Shown one piece after another: positions 26,644 through 34,525 of a stretch of DNA of 64,000 nucleotides. This DNA is from an uncultured Clostridia bacterium (lineage in GTDB: Bacteria; Bacillota; Clostridia; Oscillospirales; Ruminococcaceae). Below the pieces are notes generated by a model. That model ran no database searches. It had not been told where the DNA came from and was given only the letters and a program-made list of their open reading frames with translations. Where the stretch lies: NCBI GenBank assembly GCA_944382875.1, contig CALWNQ010000005.1, positions 81,998-145,997 of the forward strand. Reading direction: 5' to 3'. Numbering within the stretch: position 1 is the first letter of the stretch; each line of letters starts with the position of its first letter. A program made the position numbers and the translations under genes.

Positions 26644-26938
26644 AAATCAATACCCCCTTGTCGCGGATCTCCGCGGCAAAAGAATGGGAGTTGGGCATAC
26701 AGGCTTCCCATTCCGCCGCCGTATAGATCACCAGGTCGTATGGGATTTCACAGTCCAGCTCCAGATAGATTTTCCGTTCCAATTCGGATTTGTCGGCGGT
26801 ATCGGCGACAATACAGAGCTTGAAACTGGTTATCTGGCTGTGAAGATTGAATTTTGCATGGAATAAATAAATTTTTTCCGGATTGCATAACTGCCGGATC
26901 TCATCAGACAGCTGTTTGACATGAGGTGAAATTTCCAT
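26618..26938 (-). CDS. Degenerate minimal nucleotidyltransferase-like protein
   Basis: 106 aa. The layout fits a MNT-type nucleotidyltransferase (KIYLFHAKF in place of YLFGSRA, then a hydrophobic strand LCIVAD, DLVIYTAAEWE and AAEIRDKGVLIYDK). Both catalytic elements are gone: GS is replaced by HA, and the following D-x-D by FKL. Its position in front of the HEPN gene with overlapping ends supports the family call. It probably binds the HEPN partner without transferring nucleotides. AGGAGG precedes the ATG. Confidence 0.6.
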   Translation of the reverse strand: MEISPHVKQLSDEIRQLCNPEKIYLFHAKFNLHSQITSFKLCIVADTADKSELERKIYLELDCEIPYDLVIYTAAEWEACMPNSHSFAAEIRDKGVLIYDKAQASA

Positions 26939-26964
26939 AGTTTCATCCTCCTTTCCTCTTTTTT

Positions 26965-26993
26965 ATTATACTCTTTTTACATTTAAAATGGAA
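26965..26993 (-). promoter_or_regulatory. Promoter of the HEPN pair
   Basis: On the minus strand, TTCCAT (26988-26993, weak), a 17-nt spacer and TATAAT (26965-26970). Confidence 0.5.
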
Positions 26994-27078
26994 GAGTTTC
27001 CTACAATTCCGCATATCGAAAAAAATTGCCGCATATACATATGACAAAAGGATCGACAACAGGAAAGGTGGAATCATT

Positions 27079-27249
27079 GTGTTATACCGAGGATTTGAAG
27101 TGCATTTCTGCCCGCTGCATCAGCAAAATATCTGTGTGGAGGCCACAACCAACCAGGACGGCAGCACCACAAAGCGCTGCCTGTATCAGCAGCGGAGCTG
27201 TCGGAACTGCCGTTACGCCTGCATCCCGGACAAGCCACGCAAAAAATAA
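27079..27249 (+). CDS. Small cysteine-rich protein of unknown function
   Basis: 56 aa from a GTG start with AAGGTGG 7 nt upstream. It holds six cysteines (positions 11, 19, 34, 41, 44 and 48), including a CxxC (CRNC), several Arg/Lys, and no signal peptide. The spacing suggests a small metal-binding or disulfide-rich fold, which is an inference. A clean terminator follows 1 nt after the stop, and the start signals are good, which argues that this frame is the real gene. A longer frame in another phase (27026-27286) has no such support. Confidence 0.6.
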   Translation: MLYRGFEVHFCPLHQQNICVEATTNQDGSTTKRCLYQQRSCRNCRYACIPDKPRKK

Positions 27250-27250
27250 C

Positions 27251-27280
27251 AAAGCCGCCCATAATGGGCGGCTTTTGCCT
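27251..27280. terminator. Bidirectional terminator
   Basis: A perfect 10-bp stem AAAGCCGCCC/GGGCGGCTTT (27251-27260 and 27266-27275) between converging genes. Confidence 0.85.
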
Positions 27281-28549
27281 TTATGAAAAAATATTTTTGG
27301 CCAGCTTCCACGCCAATACCGGCTGCACCGCCTCGTCAAGCGCTTCTTCGGGAATGCGGCCATCCTCTACCGCCGCCTGAATCTGCCGGACGCTCTGCTC
27401 CAGGTCGCCGGTAATAATCAGGTTGTTCCCCGCTTCCAGCGCCAGAACCGCGGCATCCTCCCGGAACGAATCCAGCGCATCCATCGAGATATCGTCGGTG
27501 ATGATGACGCCGGTAAATCCCAGCTCCTCCCGCAGCAGCCGGTGGATTTCGGGCGAAAGGGACGCCGGAAGCTCCCCGTCAAAGGCGGTCACCGTATTGT
27601 GGGATACCAGAACCAGGTCCGCGCCCGCTTCTATCCCGGCTTCAAACGGAAGAAAGTCCGATTCTTCAAACACCGTCCGTTCCCGCTCGTCCAGCGCCGC
27701 GCCGGTATGGGTGTCGGGATTGGAACCGTAACCGGGAAAATGCTTGAGCGCGCAGGAAATCCCGGTTTCCTCCATCGCTGTTACAATTGCCCCAATCCCC
27801 CTTGCTGTTTCTTCCGCCGGAACACCCAGCGTCCGGTCGTAGATATAATCCGAGGAGTTGACCGACACATCGCAGACCGGCGCCAGATTCAGCGTAATGC
27901 CCAGATCCAGCAGAAACTGCGACTTTTCCTTCGCGTCGGCGGCAAGACCGTCCAACCCGCTCTCCTGATAGATCAGCTGGGGGGCAGCAAACGGCTCGGA
28001 GCGGAAATTTGTGAATTTGCTGACGCGAACCACGCTTCCGCCCTCTTCATCCACTGCAAACACCATTGGAATGGTGGCATTCTGCTGACAGGATTCCATC
28101 AGCTCGGCCAGTGTCTTTCGGTTGTGATACTGCAGATTCTTTGCAAACAGCAGGTATCCTGCCGGCTGGTATTGCTGCACAATCCCCTCCGGATCCGCAT
28201 CGGGAAGCGCCGCCAAAAAGAGCTGCCCGATCTTTTCCGTCAGGCTCATCTGCCGCAGCATGTCGCCGGCCTGTTCCTCATACCCGGCAAAAATCCCCAC
28301 AGGCTTTTCCGGTTCCTCTTCCTCCTCAGCTGTGCTTTCCTGCCCGGAACTTTCCTCCGGTTCCGCCTCACTTTCGGGCTGGATGGAAACCTCCGGCACT
28401 GATGCCACAACATCCTGGACAGGATCTTTTGCGGGGCTTGCCAACGTCGCCGCAAAAAATACCCCGCCGATACACAGCCCCGCCGTCAGCAGTGCCACCA
28501 TCATCACGAGCAGAACCCCTCTACCCGTCCTGCACCGAATCCCGGACAT
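27281..28549 (-). CDS. nagZ: GH3 beta-N-acetylhexosaminidase (NagZ-like), membrane-anchored
   Basis: 422 aa from the ATG at 28549, which has AAGGTG 6 nt upstream. An N-terminal hydrophobic segment (VLLVMMVALLTAGLCIGG) is followed by an acidic Ser/Glu-rich linker, so the enzyme probably sits outside the membrane. The GH3 barrel shows AVDEEGGSVVRV, KHFPGYG and the nucleophile Asp in VIITDDISMDAL. The family removes N-acetylglucosamine from peptidoglycan fragments. There is no C-terminal beta-sandwich domain, as is normal for NagZ. Confidence 0.88.
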   Translation of the reverse strand: MSGIRCRTGRGVLLVMMVALLTAGLCIGGVFFAATLASPAKDPVQDVVASVPEVSIQPESEAEPEESSGQESTAEEEEEPEKPVGIFAGYEEQAGDMLRQMSLTEKIGQLFLAALPDADPEGIVQQYQPAGYLLFAKNLQYHNRKTLAELMESCQQNATIPMVFAVDEEGGSVVRVSKFTNFRSEPFAAPQLIYQESGLDGLAADAKEKSQFLLDLGITLNLAPVCDVSVNSSDYIYDRTLGVPAEETARGIGAIVTAMEETGISCALKHFPGYGSNPDTHTGAALDERERTVFEESDFLPFEAGIEAGADLVLVSHNTVTAFDGELPASLSPEIHRLLREELGFTGVIITDDISMDALDSFREDAAVLALEAGNNLIITGDLEQSVRQIQAAVEDGRIPEEALDEAVQPVLAWKLAKNIFS

Positions 28550-28587
28550 CTGTTTCACCTTCCCCCGTTTCGATTAGTCTATCTTTT

Positions 28588-28616
28588 ATTGTAACATAAA
28601 TTTGCGCAAAAGGCAA
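28588..28616 (-). promoter_or_regulatory. Promoter of the NagZ-like gene
   Basis: On the minus strand, TTGCCT (28611-28616), a 17-nt spacer and TACAAT (28588-28593). Confidence 0.6.
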
Positions 28617-28658
28617 AACGCAGCCGCGCCAAAAGAAGAGACAATTTGCAGAATTCTC

Positions 28659-28687
28659 TTGCATTTTTGCAAAAAAATTGGTACAAT
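28659..28687 (+). promoter_or_regulatory. Promoter of the methyltransferase at 28728
   Basis: TTGCAT (28659-28664), a 17-nt spacer and TACAAT (28682-28687). Confidence 0.6.
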
Positions 28688-28727
28688 GATACTAAACAAC
28701 AGCTTTTCATTGAAAGGGGGAGCTTTT

Positions 28728-29480
28728 ATGACGCGCAAAGAATGTGAGATTTTATGTGCAGCGGAAGAACGGGCTTTTTTTCATGGCTGGAACTTTACCC
28801 ATCTCAACGGACGATGGGAAGAGGAAACGCTGCCCTGGGATTTCGGCGCGGAAATTTCCTCCTTTCTCACCAAAGACAGCGTCTTTCTGGATCTGGCAAG
28901 CGGCGGATACGGATTTCTGCTCTCTCTTTCGCCGCAGCCGGGCAAATCATTTTATGCCGACACCGATGAATCCTCGGCTGCCATTCTGCGCCAACGGTTC
29001 GCTCCCTATGGTGTGGAGGTGCGGCAGATTGTGGACGAAACCGACCTCCCGTTCAGCGACGAAAAGTTTGACCTGGTCTACACCCGCTACGGCAGTTTCT
29101 GCCCCGCGGAAATGGCCCGTATTCTGAAAAAGGGCGGGATCTTCCTGACACAGCAGTCCTGCGGCGTGGACGGCAGATTTAACGGGAGGCCGTTCCCCGG
29201 ATGGGAAATTCCCGACCAAACCCGCAACTTAAATCAGATGATCGGCGAGCTGGAAGACGCGGGATTCCTTGTTTTAAAAGGACAGGAAGCTTTCCCGGCA
29301 ATCCGGTTTGCGGATGTTGGAGCGTTGGTCTACTGGATTCACGCAGCCTCTTGGCAATCGTTGGCGTTTTCTGTGGAGAACCGAATGGACGAGCTATGGG
29401 AACTGCAGCAGTCCCTGGAATCCAAAGGCAGTATCAGCTGCCGGGAACACCGCTGCATTGTAATCGCACAAAAAATCTGA
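28728..29480 (+). CDS. SAM-dependent methyltransferase-like protein
   Basis: 250 aa from the ATG at 28728, which follows AAAGGGGGAGC; an upstream frame extension would start before the predicted transcription start. The motif I strand is SVFLDLASGGYGFLLSL, a divergent form of the usual LDLGCGTG. DTDESSAAILRQRF and the FDLVYTRYGSF strand fit the fold. Similar clostridial proteins are annotated as methyltransferases of unknown target. A membrane protein gene follows 22 nt later. Confidence 0.7.
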   Translation: MTRKECEILCAAEERAFFHGWNFTHLNGRWEEETLPWDFGAEISSFLTKDSVFLDLASGGYGFLLSLSPQPGKSFYADTDESSAAILRQRFAPYGVEVRQIVDETDLPFSDEKFDLVYTRYGSFCPAEMARILKKGGIFLTQQSCGVDGRFNGRPFPGWEIPDQTRNLNQMIGELEDAGFLVLKGQEAFPAIRFADVGALVYWIHAASWQSLAFSVENRMDELWELQQSLESKGSISCREHRCIVIAQKI

Positions 29481-29502
29481 TACTCAGCAAAGGGGGTTTT
29501 CC

Positions 29503-30246
29503 ATGGAACGGAAAACAGCACAGAAACGAAAAGACTGGCGGGGGGAAACCTCCTCCAGAGGACTTTATATCATCGCATACGACGAACCCATGTCCGTCCG
29601 GGAAATCCTGGAGTTTGGGCCCAGCTCCCCGGCTGCCCGCATTACGCTGTTCACCATTGTTTTTGCTGGACTTGCCCTTCTGTTTTCCTTTTACGCCTAC
29701 CCCATTCTGCGCGTGATCCAATCGCTTGATTTTTTGTTTTTATTTTTGGGGATTATTGTTTTAGGCGGTTCTTTCCTGCTCGGAAAAAAATTCGGCCGTC
29801 CATTCGCCATTATGCTCAAATGGGTGGGAATGCCGCTCCTTTTTCTGGGAATTTTTGGGATCTTTTTCGCAAGACTGGGTTTTGGCGCTTTCTGGGTGTC
29901 ACCGGTTGACCTGTATTTGGGCACCACCTCCCAGAAACTGCTGGCGGAAGATCAAGGGTTTGGCTGTTTTCGTGCCCTTTTGGAGGGTTTAGCCAACATC
30001 AAAGCTGCTTTTATTAAAGAAGGAACCGATAGCAGTATTTTAATGCTGCTGATCCGGATTTACCGGGAGCTTGGCGCCACCATGAATTACTATGTGGTCA
30101 TCCCGATTCTGGTGCTGATTTCGCTGGCAATGTTCCTGGGAACTGTCCTGCTGGTTTTAATCTGCGGGTGGATTACCATCCTCTTCCCGATCGCGGCCTG
30201 CTACGGGGTTTCCCGGCTGCTCTGCATGCTGGATGCCCGATATTAA
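29503..30246 (+). CDS. Membrane protein of unknown function
   Basis: 247 aa. The N-terminal 45 residues are polar; then come about four hydrophobic helices: two near residues 46-95, one near 103-123, and one or two near 200-240. A soluble stretch of about 70 residues lies between the third and fourth. I recognise no family motif. AAGGGGG precedes the ATG. It is probably co-transcribed with the methyltransferase gene upstream and ends in a strong terminator. Confidence 0.6.
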   Translation: MERKTAQKRKDWRGETSSRGLYIIAYDEPMSVREILEFGPSSPAARITLFTIVFAGLALLFSFYAYPILRVIQSLDFLFLFLGIIVLGGSFLLGKKFGRPFAIMLKWVGMPLLFLGIFGIFFARLGFGAFWVSPVDLYLGTTSQKLLAEDQGFGCFRALLEGLANIKAAFIKEGTDSSILMLLIRIYRELGATMNYYVVIPILVLISLAMFLGTVLLVLICGWITILFPIAACYGVSRLLCMLDARY

Positions 30247-30256
30247 GAATAACACA

Positions 30257-30288
30257 AAACGGACGTGAAAACACGTCCGTTTTTTCTT
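30257..30288. terminator. Bidirectional terminator
   Basis: A perfect 11-bp stem AAACGGACGTG/CACGTCCGTTT with T runs on both strands, between converging genes. Confidence 0.85.
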
Positions 30289-30294
30289 TGCTGC

Positions 30295-31392
30295 TTATTC
30301 CAGATCGGAAAGCAGGATACTCACCAGACTGGTCCGGTTCAGGCCGCGGAACCGCGCCGTATAGGCGGATTCATCCCGCACGGTGAGCAGCGGTTTTTCC
30401 GTACAAAGCGGAAGCCGAATCCCCACCCGAATCCCCGGATTTTCTTCCCGGAGAAGGCAGCGCCCGCCGCACTCCCGGACAACCCGGTCGAGAAACCCAA
30501 AAGAAACTTTGGGGAGGATCATTGAGGAACGCCCGTCCTGCTGTCCTGTCTCCATGCAGTTAAGCCCGCCCGACAGCAAGCCTGCCGGCATGGACGGATC
30601 CGAAAAGGTGATGCAGAACTGCCTGTCTGTATGGCTCATGATAAACCACATTTCACCGTCCGCCGGCAGATAGGCGGCGGAAAGGTCGATCAGGTTCAGA
30701 ATGGCGGCCGCAAACCGCCGCTTCTCAATCCGGCAAACCGAAAGCCCACTTTGATCCTGCCGCATCAGCCGGATCCCGCTTGCTTCCAAACGAAAATCCG
30801 CCTGCCGAAACAGTTCATTCAAAAACTCTCCCATATACACCGGCTCAGCCATGCTATCCTGCTCCCGGGAGCTTCCGTAGTATCCCCGAAGATTGATCCC
30901 CAAACGCAAAAGCTGCTGGCAGCTTTTTTCAATCCGTTCCAGGCTGTCGGTTCCGGCAGTAATCCCGTTTTGTTCCATCAGCTGCCCCAACTTCTCCAGA
31001 TGATTGAAGATATGGAACACATCCCGGCGCATCCAAGCATCCATCAACTCCACACCCTCGGCGCTCGTTGTATCATCCTGCCGAAGCGCATACATCCTGT
31101 GGTCTGACCAGATGGCCGCATAAAACGGCTCCTCCTCGCAAAAACCAAGAAGGGTGATCCTGCTTTGGCCATCTTCCGCCTGCAGCGTGACCGGCGCATC
31201 CAAGCCGGATGGTCCGCCGAGCCCCGCAAACGAAAAACCCGGGAAAGCTTTTCTGATATCCATCTCTTCCAGTATATCCGGAAACTGCCTGCATGCTGCT
31301 TCATTCATCCAAAAAACGCGGTACTCCGCGTCAAAGCCCAATACCGGCTGCTTATTTTGCTGAAACAGCTGCTGCAGTAGCTGCTTTTCCAA
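30295..31392 (-). CDS. Cytosolic histidine-kinase-like protein with degenerate ATPase domain
   Basis: 365 aa from a TTG start with AGGTGAG upstream. The first 75 residues look PAS-like (VLGFDAEYRVFWMNEAACRQF). A helical part around VFHIFNHLEKLGQLM resembles a histidine-kinase dimerisation helix. AAAILNLIDLSAAYLP is close to the N-box of GHKL ATPases, but the usual Asn-Ala-x-Lys pattern is not kept. FGFLDRVVRECGG and IRVGIRLPL match the late part of the fold. No membrane helix and no response regulator nearby. Kinase activity is uncertain; a sensing or regulatory role is an inference. Confidence 0.55.
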   Translation of the reverse strand: MEKQLLQQLFQQNKQPVLGFDAEYRVFWMNEAACRQFPDILEEMDIRKAFPGFSFAGLGGPSGLDAPVTLQAEDGQSRITLLGFCEEEPFYAAIWSDHRMYALRQDDTTSAEGVELMDAWMRRDVFHIFNHLEKLGQLMEQNGITAGTDSLERIEKSCQQLLRLGINLRGYYGSSREQDSMAEPVYMGEFLNELFRQADFRLEASGIRLMRQDQSGLSVCRIEKRRFAAAILNLIDLSAAYLPADGEMWFIMSHTDRQFCITFSDPSMPAGLLSGGLNCMETGQQDGRSSMILPKVSFGFLDRVVRECGGRCLLREENPGIRVGIRLPLCTEKPLLTVRDESAYTARFRGLNRTSLVSILLSDLE

Positions 31393-31461
31393 ATTTTCTC
31401 ACCTCACCTTTCCCCCATTTTTCCCACTTTGCGGTTTTATGACACAAACCGCGTTATATCT

Positions 31462-31491
31462 ATTATACACGATGAAAAGTCCTCCTGTAAA
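31462..31491 (-). promoter_or_regulatory. Promoter of the histidine-kinase-like gene
   Basis: On the minus strand, TTTACA (31486-31491), an 18-nt spacer and TATAAT (31462-31467). Confidence 0.6.
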
Positions 31492-31527
31492 GCGGTTTTC
31501 AAAAGCTGCGCACAGTTGCCGCCACTC

Positions 31528-31556
31528 TTTACATTTCCCCAAAAATGAGGTAAAAT
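31528..31556 (+). promoter_or_regulatory. Promoter of ung
   Basis: TTTACA (31528-31533), a 17-nt spacer and TAAAAT (31551-31556). Confidence 0.6.
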
Positions 31557-31587
31557 AAGACGAATCCCGATGAAAGGCGGAGCTGCC

Positions 31588-32274
31588 ATGAATTTACTTG
31601 GAAACGACTGGAATGACGCAGTCGCACCTTTTTTTGATATCCAAAAGCTTTCGTCCATAATCGCCTGCGCCGAGGAGGACGCCCGGCTCCACGCCGTTTA
31701 TCCGCCCCGCGGACAGTGGCTCCGCGCCTTTGAAAAAACGCCGTTTTCGAGTGTCAAAGCCGTTATTTTGGGACAGGATCCCTATCACGGTCCCGGACAG
31801 GCCAACGGGCTTGCCTTTTCGGTCAACCCGGGGGTGAAAATCCCGCCGTCGCTCCGGAATATTTTTAAGGAGCTGCAATCCGACTGCGGCATCAGCCCGC
31901 CGGAAAGCGGCGACCTCACCGCATGGGCGAAAAACGGCGTGCTTCTTCTCAACGCGGTGCTGACGGTGCGGGAAGCTTCGCCCGGTTCCCACCGCAAACT
32001 CGGCTGGGAGCAGTTTACCGACGCCGTCCTCGACGCTTTGAATCAAAAAGAAGAACCGGTCGTTTTTCTGCTGTGGGGCAACGACGCCCGCCGGAAAGCG
32101 GAACGGCTCACCAACCCGCGCCATCTGGTGCTCGAAGCGGCACATCCAAGCCCCCTTTCCGCTTCGCGCGGATTTTTTGGCTGCCGGCATTTTTCCAAAA
32201 CCGCACAGTTCCTTGCAAAAGCGGGCATCCCGCTCGACTGGAACCTTTCACCTACACAAAAGGAGGAGCTATGA
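31588..32274 (+). CDS. ung: Uracil-DNA glycosylase, family 1
   Basis: 228 aa, full length. It removes uracil from DNA in base excision repair. The catalytic loop GQDPYHGPGQANGLAFSV (Asp general base), LLLNAVLTV, the uracil-binding Asn in LLWGN and the DNA-intercalating loop HPSPLSA are all present. The ATG at 31588 has a GGCGGAG ribosome binding site; an earlier in-frame ATG at 31570 lacks one. The stop overlaps the next start by 4 nt. Confidence 0.95.
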   Translation: MNLLGNDWNDAVAPFFDIQKLSSIIACAEEDARLHAVYPPRGQWLRAFEKTPFSSVKAVILGQDPYHGPGQANGLAFSVNPGVKIPPSLRNIFKELQSDCGISPPESGDLTAWAKNGVLLLNAVLTVREASPGSHRKLGWEQFTDAVLDALNQKEEPVVFLLWGNDARRKAERLTNPRHLVLEAAHPSPLSASRGFFGCRHFSKTAQFLAKAGIPLDWNLSPTQKEEL

Positions 32275-32882
32275 GCAAACAAAGCTGGAAACCCGGCACA
32301 CTCGTGTCGCCGGTGCCGCCGGTGATGGTGTCCTGCGGCAGCATGGAACACCCGAATATCCTGACCATCGCCTGGACGGGTATCGTCAACACCATTCCGC
32401 CCATGACCTACATCTCGGTGCGTCCGCAGCGTTTTTCCTACCCCATTATAAAAGAACGAGGCGAGTTCGTGATTAACCTCACCACCCGGGAACTGGTGCG
32501 TGCGGCGGACTGGTGCGGCGTTAAAACCGGCGCCAAAGAAAACAAGTTTGAAGCCTGCGGACTGACACCCGAAGCGCTTCCCGGCTCCAACACACCCGCC
32601 ATCGCCGAAAGCCCGGTGAGCTTTGTCTGCCGGGTAAAGGAAATCATCCCGCTCGGCTCCCACGACATGTTCTTGGCGGAAATCACCGGCATGCATGTGG
32701 ACGAACGGTTTGTCGATGCGGCAGGGAAACTCCGGCTGGACAAGGCAGGGCTTGCCGCCTACTCCCACGGGGAGTATTTCGCGCTGGGTGAAAAGCTGGG
32801 GACTTTTGGCTTTTCGGTGAAAAAGCCGGCCAAAAAACGCAAACGCGCTCCCAAAAAGCCGCAGCGCACCGTTCATTCATAA
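32271..32882 (+). CDS. Flavin reductase-like (FMN-binding) protein
   Basis: 203 aa. The split-barrel flavin reductase fold is indicated by LVSPVPPVMVSCGSMEHPNI near the N-terminus, MTYISVRPQRFSYPIIKERGEFVINL, and the HGEYFALGEKLGTFGFS end seen in this family. The C-terminus is an unusual basic tail of Lys/Arg/Pro (about 18 residues). GGAGGAGC precedes the ATG, which overlaps the ung stop (ATGA), so the two are coupled although their roles seem unrelated. The electron donor and acceptor are unknown. Confidence 0.83.
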   Translation: MSKQSWKPGTLVSPVPPVMVSCGSMEHPNILTIAWTGIVNTIPPMTYISVRPQRFSYPIIKERGEFVINLTTRELVRAADWCGVKTGAKENKFEACGLTPEALPGSNTPAIAESPVSFVCRVKEIIPLGSHDMFLAEITGMHVDERFVDAAGKLRLDKAGLAAYSHGEYFALGEKLGTFGFSVKKPAKKRKRAPKKPQRTVHS

Positions 32883-32890
32883 AATATCCC

Positions 32891-32919
32891 TTGTTCTCTG
32901 TCCGGCAATGCGGTATACT
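32891..32919 (+). promoter_or_regulatory. Promoter of the SDR-SGNH-YfhO operon
   Basis: TTGTTC (32891-32896), a 17-nt spacer and TATACT (32914-32919). Its position rules out the ATG at 32908 as the start of the next gene. Confidence 0.6.
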
Positions 32920-32946
32920 GGTAAGGTTGAAAGGGAGGCTGTCATT

Positions 32947-33684
32947 TTGAACAAGACTGTACTCATCACCGGCGCTTCCCGCGGAATCGGGCGGGAAACT
33001 GCCTTAAAATTCTGGCGGGAAGGCTGCCGCGTCGCGCTGAATTACCGCAATTCCCGGCAGCAGGCCGAAGAGCTTGCCTCTGAGCTCGACTGTCTGCGCC
33101 CGGGCAGTGCTCTGGCGGTGTGCGCCGATATTTCGGACAAAAAGCAGGTGGAGGAAATGCGCCGCCAGATCGAAACGGCGCTCGGAGAGGTGGAAATCCT
33201 CGTCAACAACGCCGGCATTGCCCAGCAAAAGCTCTTTACCGACATCACCGAGGAGGACTGGGACCGGATGTTTGCGGTGGACGTCAAGGGGATGTTCCTC
33301 TGCTCCCAGGTATTTTTGCCACCGATGATCCGGAAACAGTCCGGCAAGATCATCAACATCTCCTCGATGTGGGGACAGGTGGGCGCTTCCTGCGAAGTGC
33401 ACTACTCCGCCGCCAAAGGGGCTGTCATCGCCTTTACCAAAGCACTGGCACAGGAACTGGGGCCTTCGCGGATCCAGGTCAACTGCGTGGCGCCCGGGCT
33501 GATCGCCACCGAGATGAACGGTGCGTTGCCGCCCGAAGCCATCGAAGCGCTGGTGGAAGAAACGCCGCTCGGGGTGGTGGGACAGCCCGCCGACATCGCC
33601 GAGGCGGTTTGGTTTTTGGCTTCCCCGGCATCCGACTTTATCACCGGACAGGTCCTTGCCCCGAACGGCGGCATGGTTCTTTAA
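32947..33684 (+). CDS. Short-chain dehydrogenase/reductase, FabG-like
   Basis: 245 aa from a TTG start that has AAGGGAGG 8 nt upstream. Classical SDR features are present: TGASRGIGRE for NAD(P) binding, NNAGIAQQ, the Ser in ISSMWG, YSAAKG (catalytic Tyr and Lys) and VAPGLIATEM. It is close to 3-oxoacyl-ACP reductase, but no other fatty acid genes are nearby, so the substrate is open. The SGNH lipoprotein gene starts 19 nt after the stop. Confidence 0.85.
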   Translation: MNKTVLITGASRGIGRETALKFWREGCRVALNYRNSRQQAEELASELDCLRPGSALAVCADISDKKQVEEMRRQIETALGEVEILVNNAGIAQQKLFTDITEEDWDRMFAVDVKGMFLCSQVFLPPMIRKQSGKIINISSMWGQVGASCEVHYSAAKGAVIAFTKALAQELGPSRIQVNCVAPGLIATEMNGALPPEAIEALVEETPLGVVGQPADIAEAVWFLASPASDFITGQVLAPNGGMVL

Positions 33685-33703
33685 CAGGAAAGGATGATTC
33701 ATC

Positions 33704-34525
33704 ATGAAACGTATTTGCCATATCGCGGCGGCAGCCCTTGCGGCTTCGCTGCTGCTCGCTTCCTGCGGCGGAGAGCCGCTCCTCTCCCCCATCGGGGAAA
33801 ATTCCGGAACGGAAAGCTCCGCTGCCGACAGCAGCACCCCCTCCGCACCGGAAAACCTGACTTCTTCTGAACCGGAATCCTCCGAAGAAACCGGACTGGA
33901 ATCGCTGATCGGCGAACCGATCCCCGAAAGTGATCCGGCAGATGCTTCCTATCTCGATGATGCCATCTTTATCGGCGATTCCTTGACATCCGGGCTTTCG
34001 CTCTATGGGGTTTTGCCAGAAGAGCAGGTTCTGGCCGACACCGGCATCAATCCGCAGACCATCCTTGACAAGGCCTGCATTGAACAGGATGGGGTGGAAA
34101 AGACTGTTGTAGAAGCGGCCGCTTCCCTTTCCCCCGCAAAGATTTATATCATGCTTGGCGCCAACGGCGTGGCATTCTTAAATTTTGACGATATCATCAG
34201 CTGGTACGGCGAACTGATTGATGAACTGCAGGCCGACCATCCCGACGCGATGATCTATGTCCAGTCTGTCCTCCCGGTTACCCGGGGCAAGGAGCTGGAA
34301 CAGGAAAACCTCACCAATGCGCGGATTACCGAACTGAACGGCATGATCGCGGATATGGCGGCCGAAAAGCAAGTGTTCTACCTCAACGTTTCGGAAGCGA
34401 TCGCCGACGAAAACGGTTACCTGCCCGACGACCTGAGCGCCGATGGGATGCACTTCGGTGTTTCCACCTACAATGTCTGGATTGACTACCTGCTCTGTCA
34501 CACCGCGGAGGGCGCGCTGCAATGA
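33704..34525 (+). CDS. SGNH/GDSL hydrolase-like lipoprotein
   Basis: 273 aa. The lipobox LLLASC shows a membrane-anchored lipoprotein, followed by about 60 residues of Ser/Glu/Pro linker. The hydrolase part starts with FIGDSLTSG (nucleophile Ser), has an oxyanion Asn region at MLGANGVAF, and ends with DGMHFG holding the catalytic Asp and His. Such proteins often add or remove acyl groups on wall polymers or glycans. The stop overlaps the yfhO start by 4 nt, which suggests joint work with the membrane glycosyltransferase. Confidence 0.85.
   Translation: MKRICHIAAAALAASLLLASCGGEPLLSPIGENSGTESSAADSSTPSAPENLTSSEPESSEETGLESLIGEPIPESDPADASYLDDAIFIGDSLTSGLSLYGVLPEEQVLADTGINPQTILDKACIEQDGVEKTVVEAAASLSPAKIYIMLGANGVAFLNFDDIISWYGELIDELQADHPDAMIYVQSVLPVTRGKELEQENLTNARITELNGMIADMAAEKQVFYLNVSEAIADENGYLPDDLSADGMHFGVSTYNVWIDYLLCHTAEGALQ

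Noticed and set aside
26618..26938. Active MNT-type antitoxin
   Set aside because: The catalytic GS and D-x-D are replaced, so I describe it as a degenerate homologue only.
27026..27286. An 86-codon frame over the small Cys-rich gene
   Set aside because: No ribosome binding site, and it runs through the terminator; the 56-residue frame at 27079-27249 has better signals.
32908..32946. ATG at 32908 as the start of the FabG-like gene
   Set aside because: It lies between the -35 and -10 boxes of the predicted promoter. The TTG at 32947 has AAGGGAGG at the right distance.
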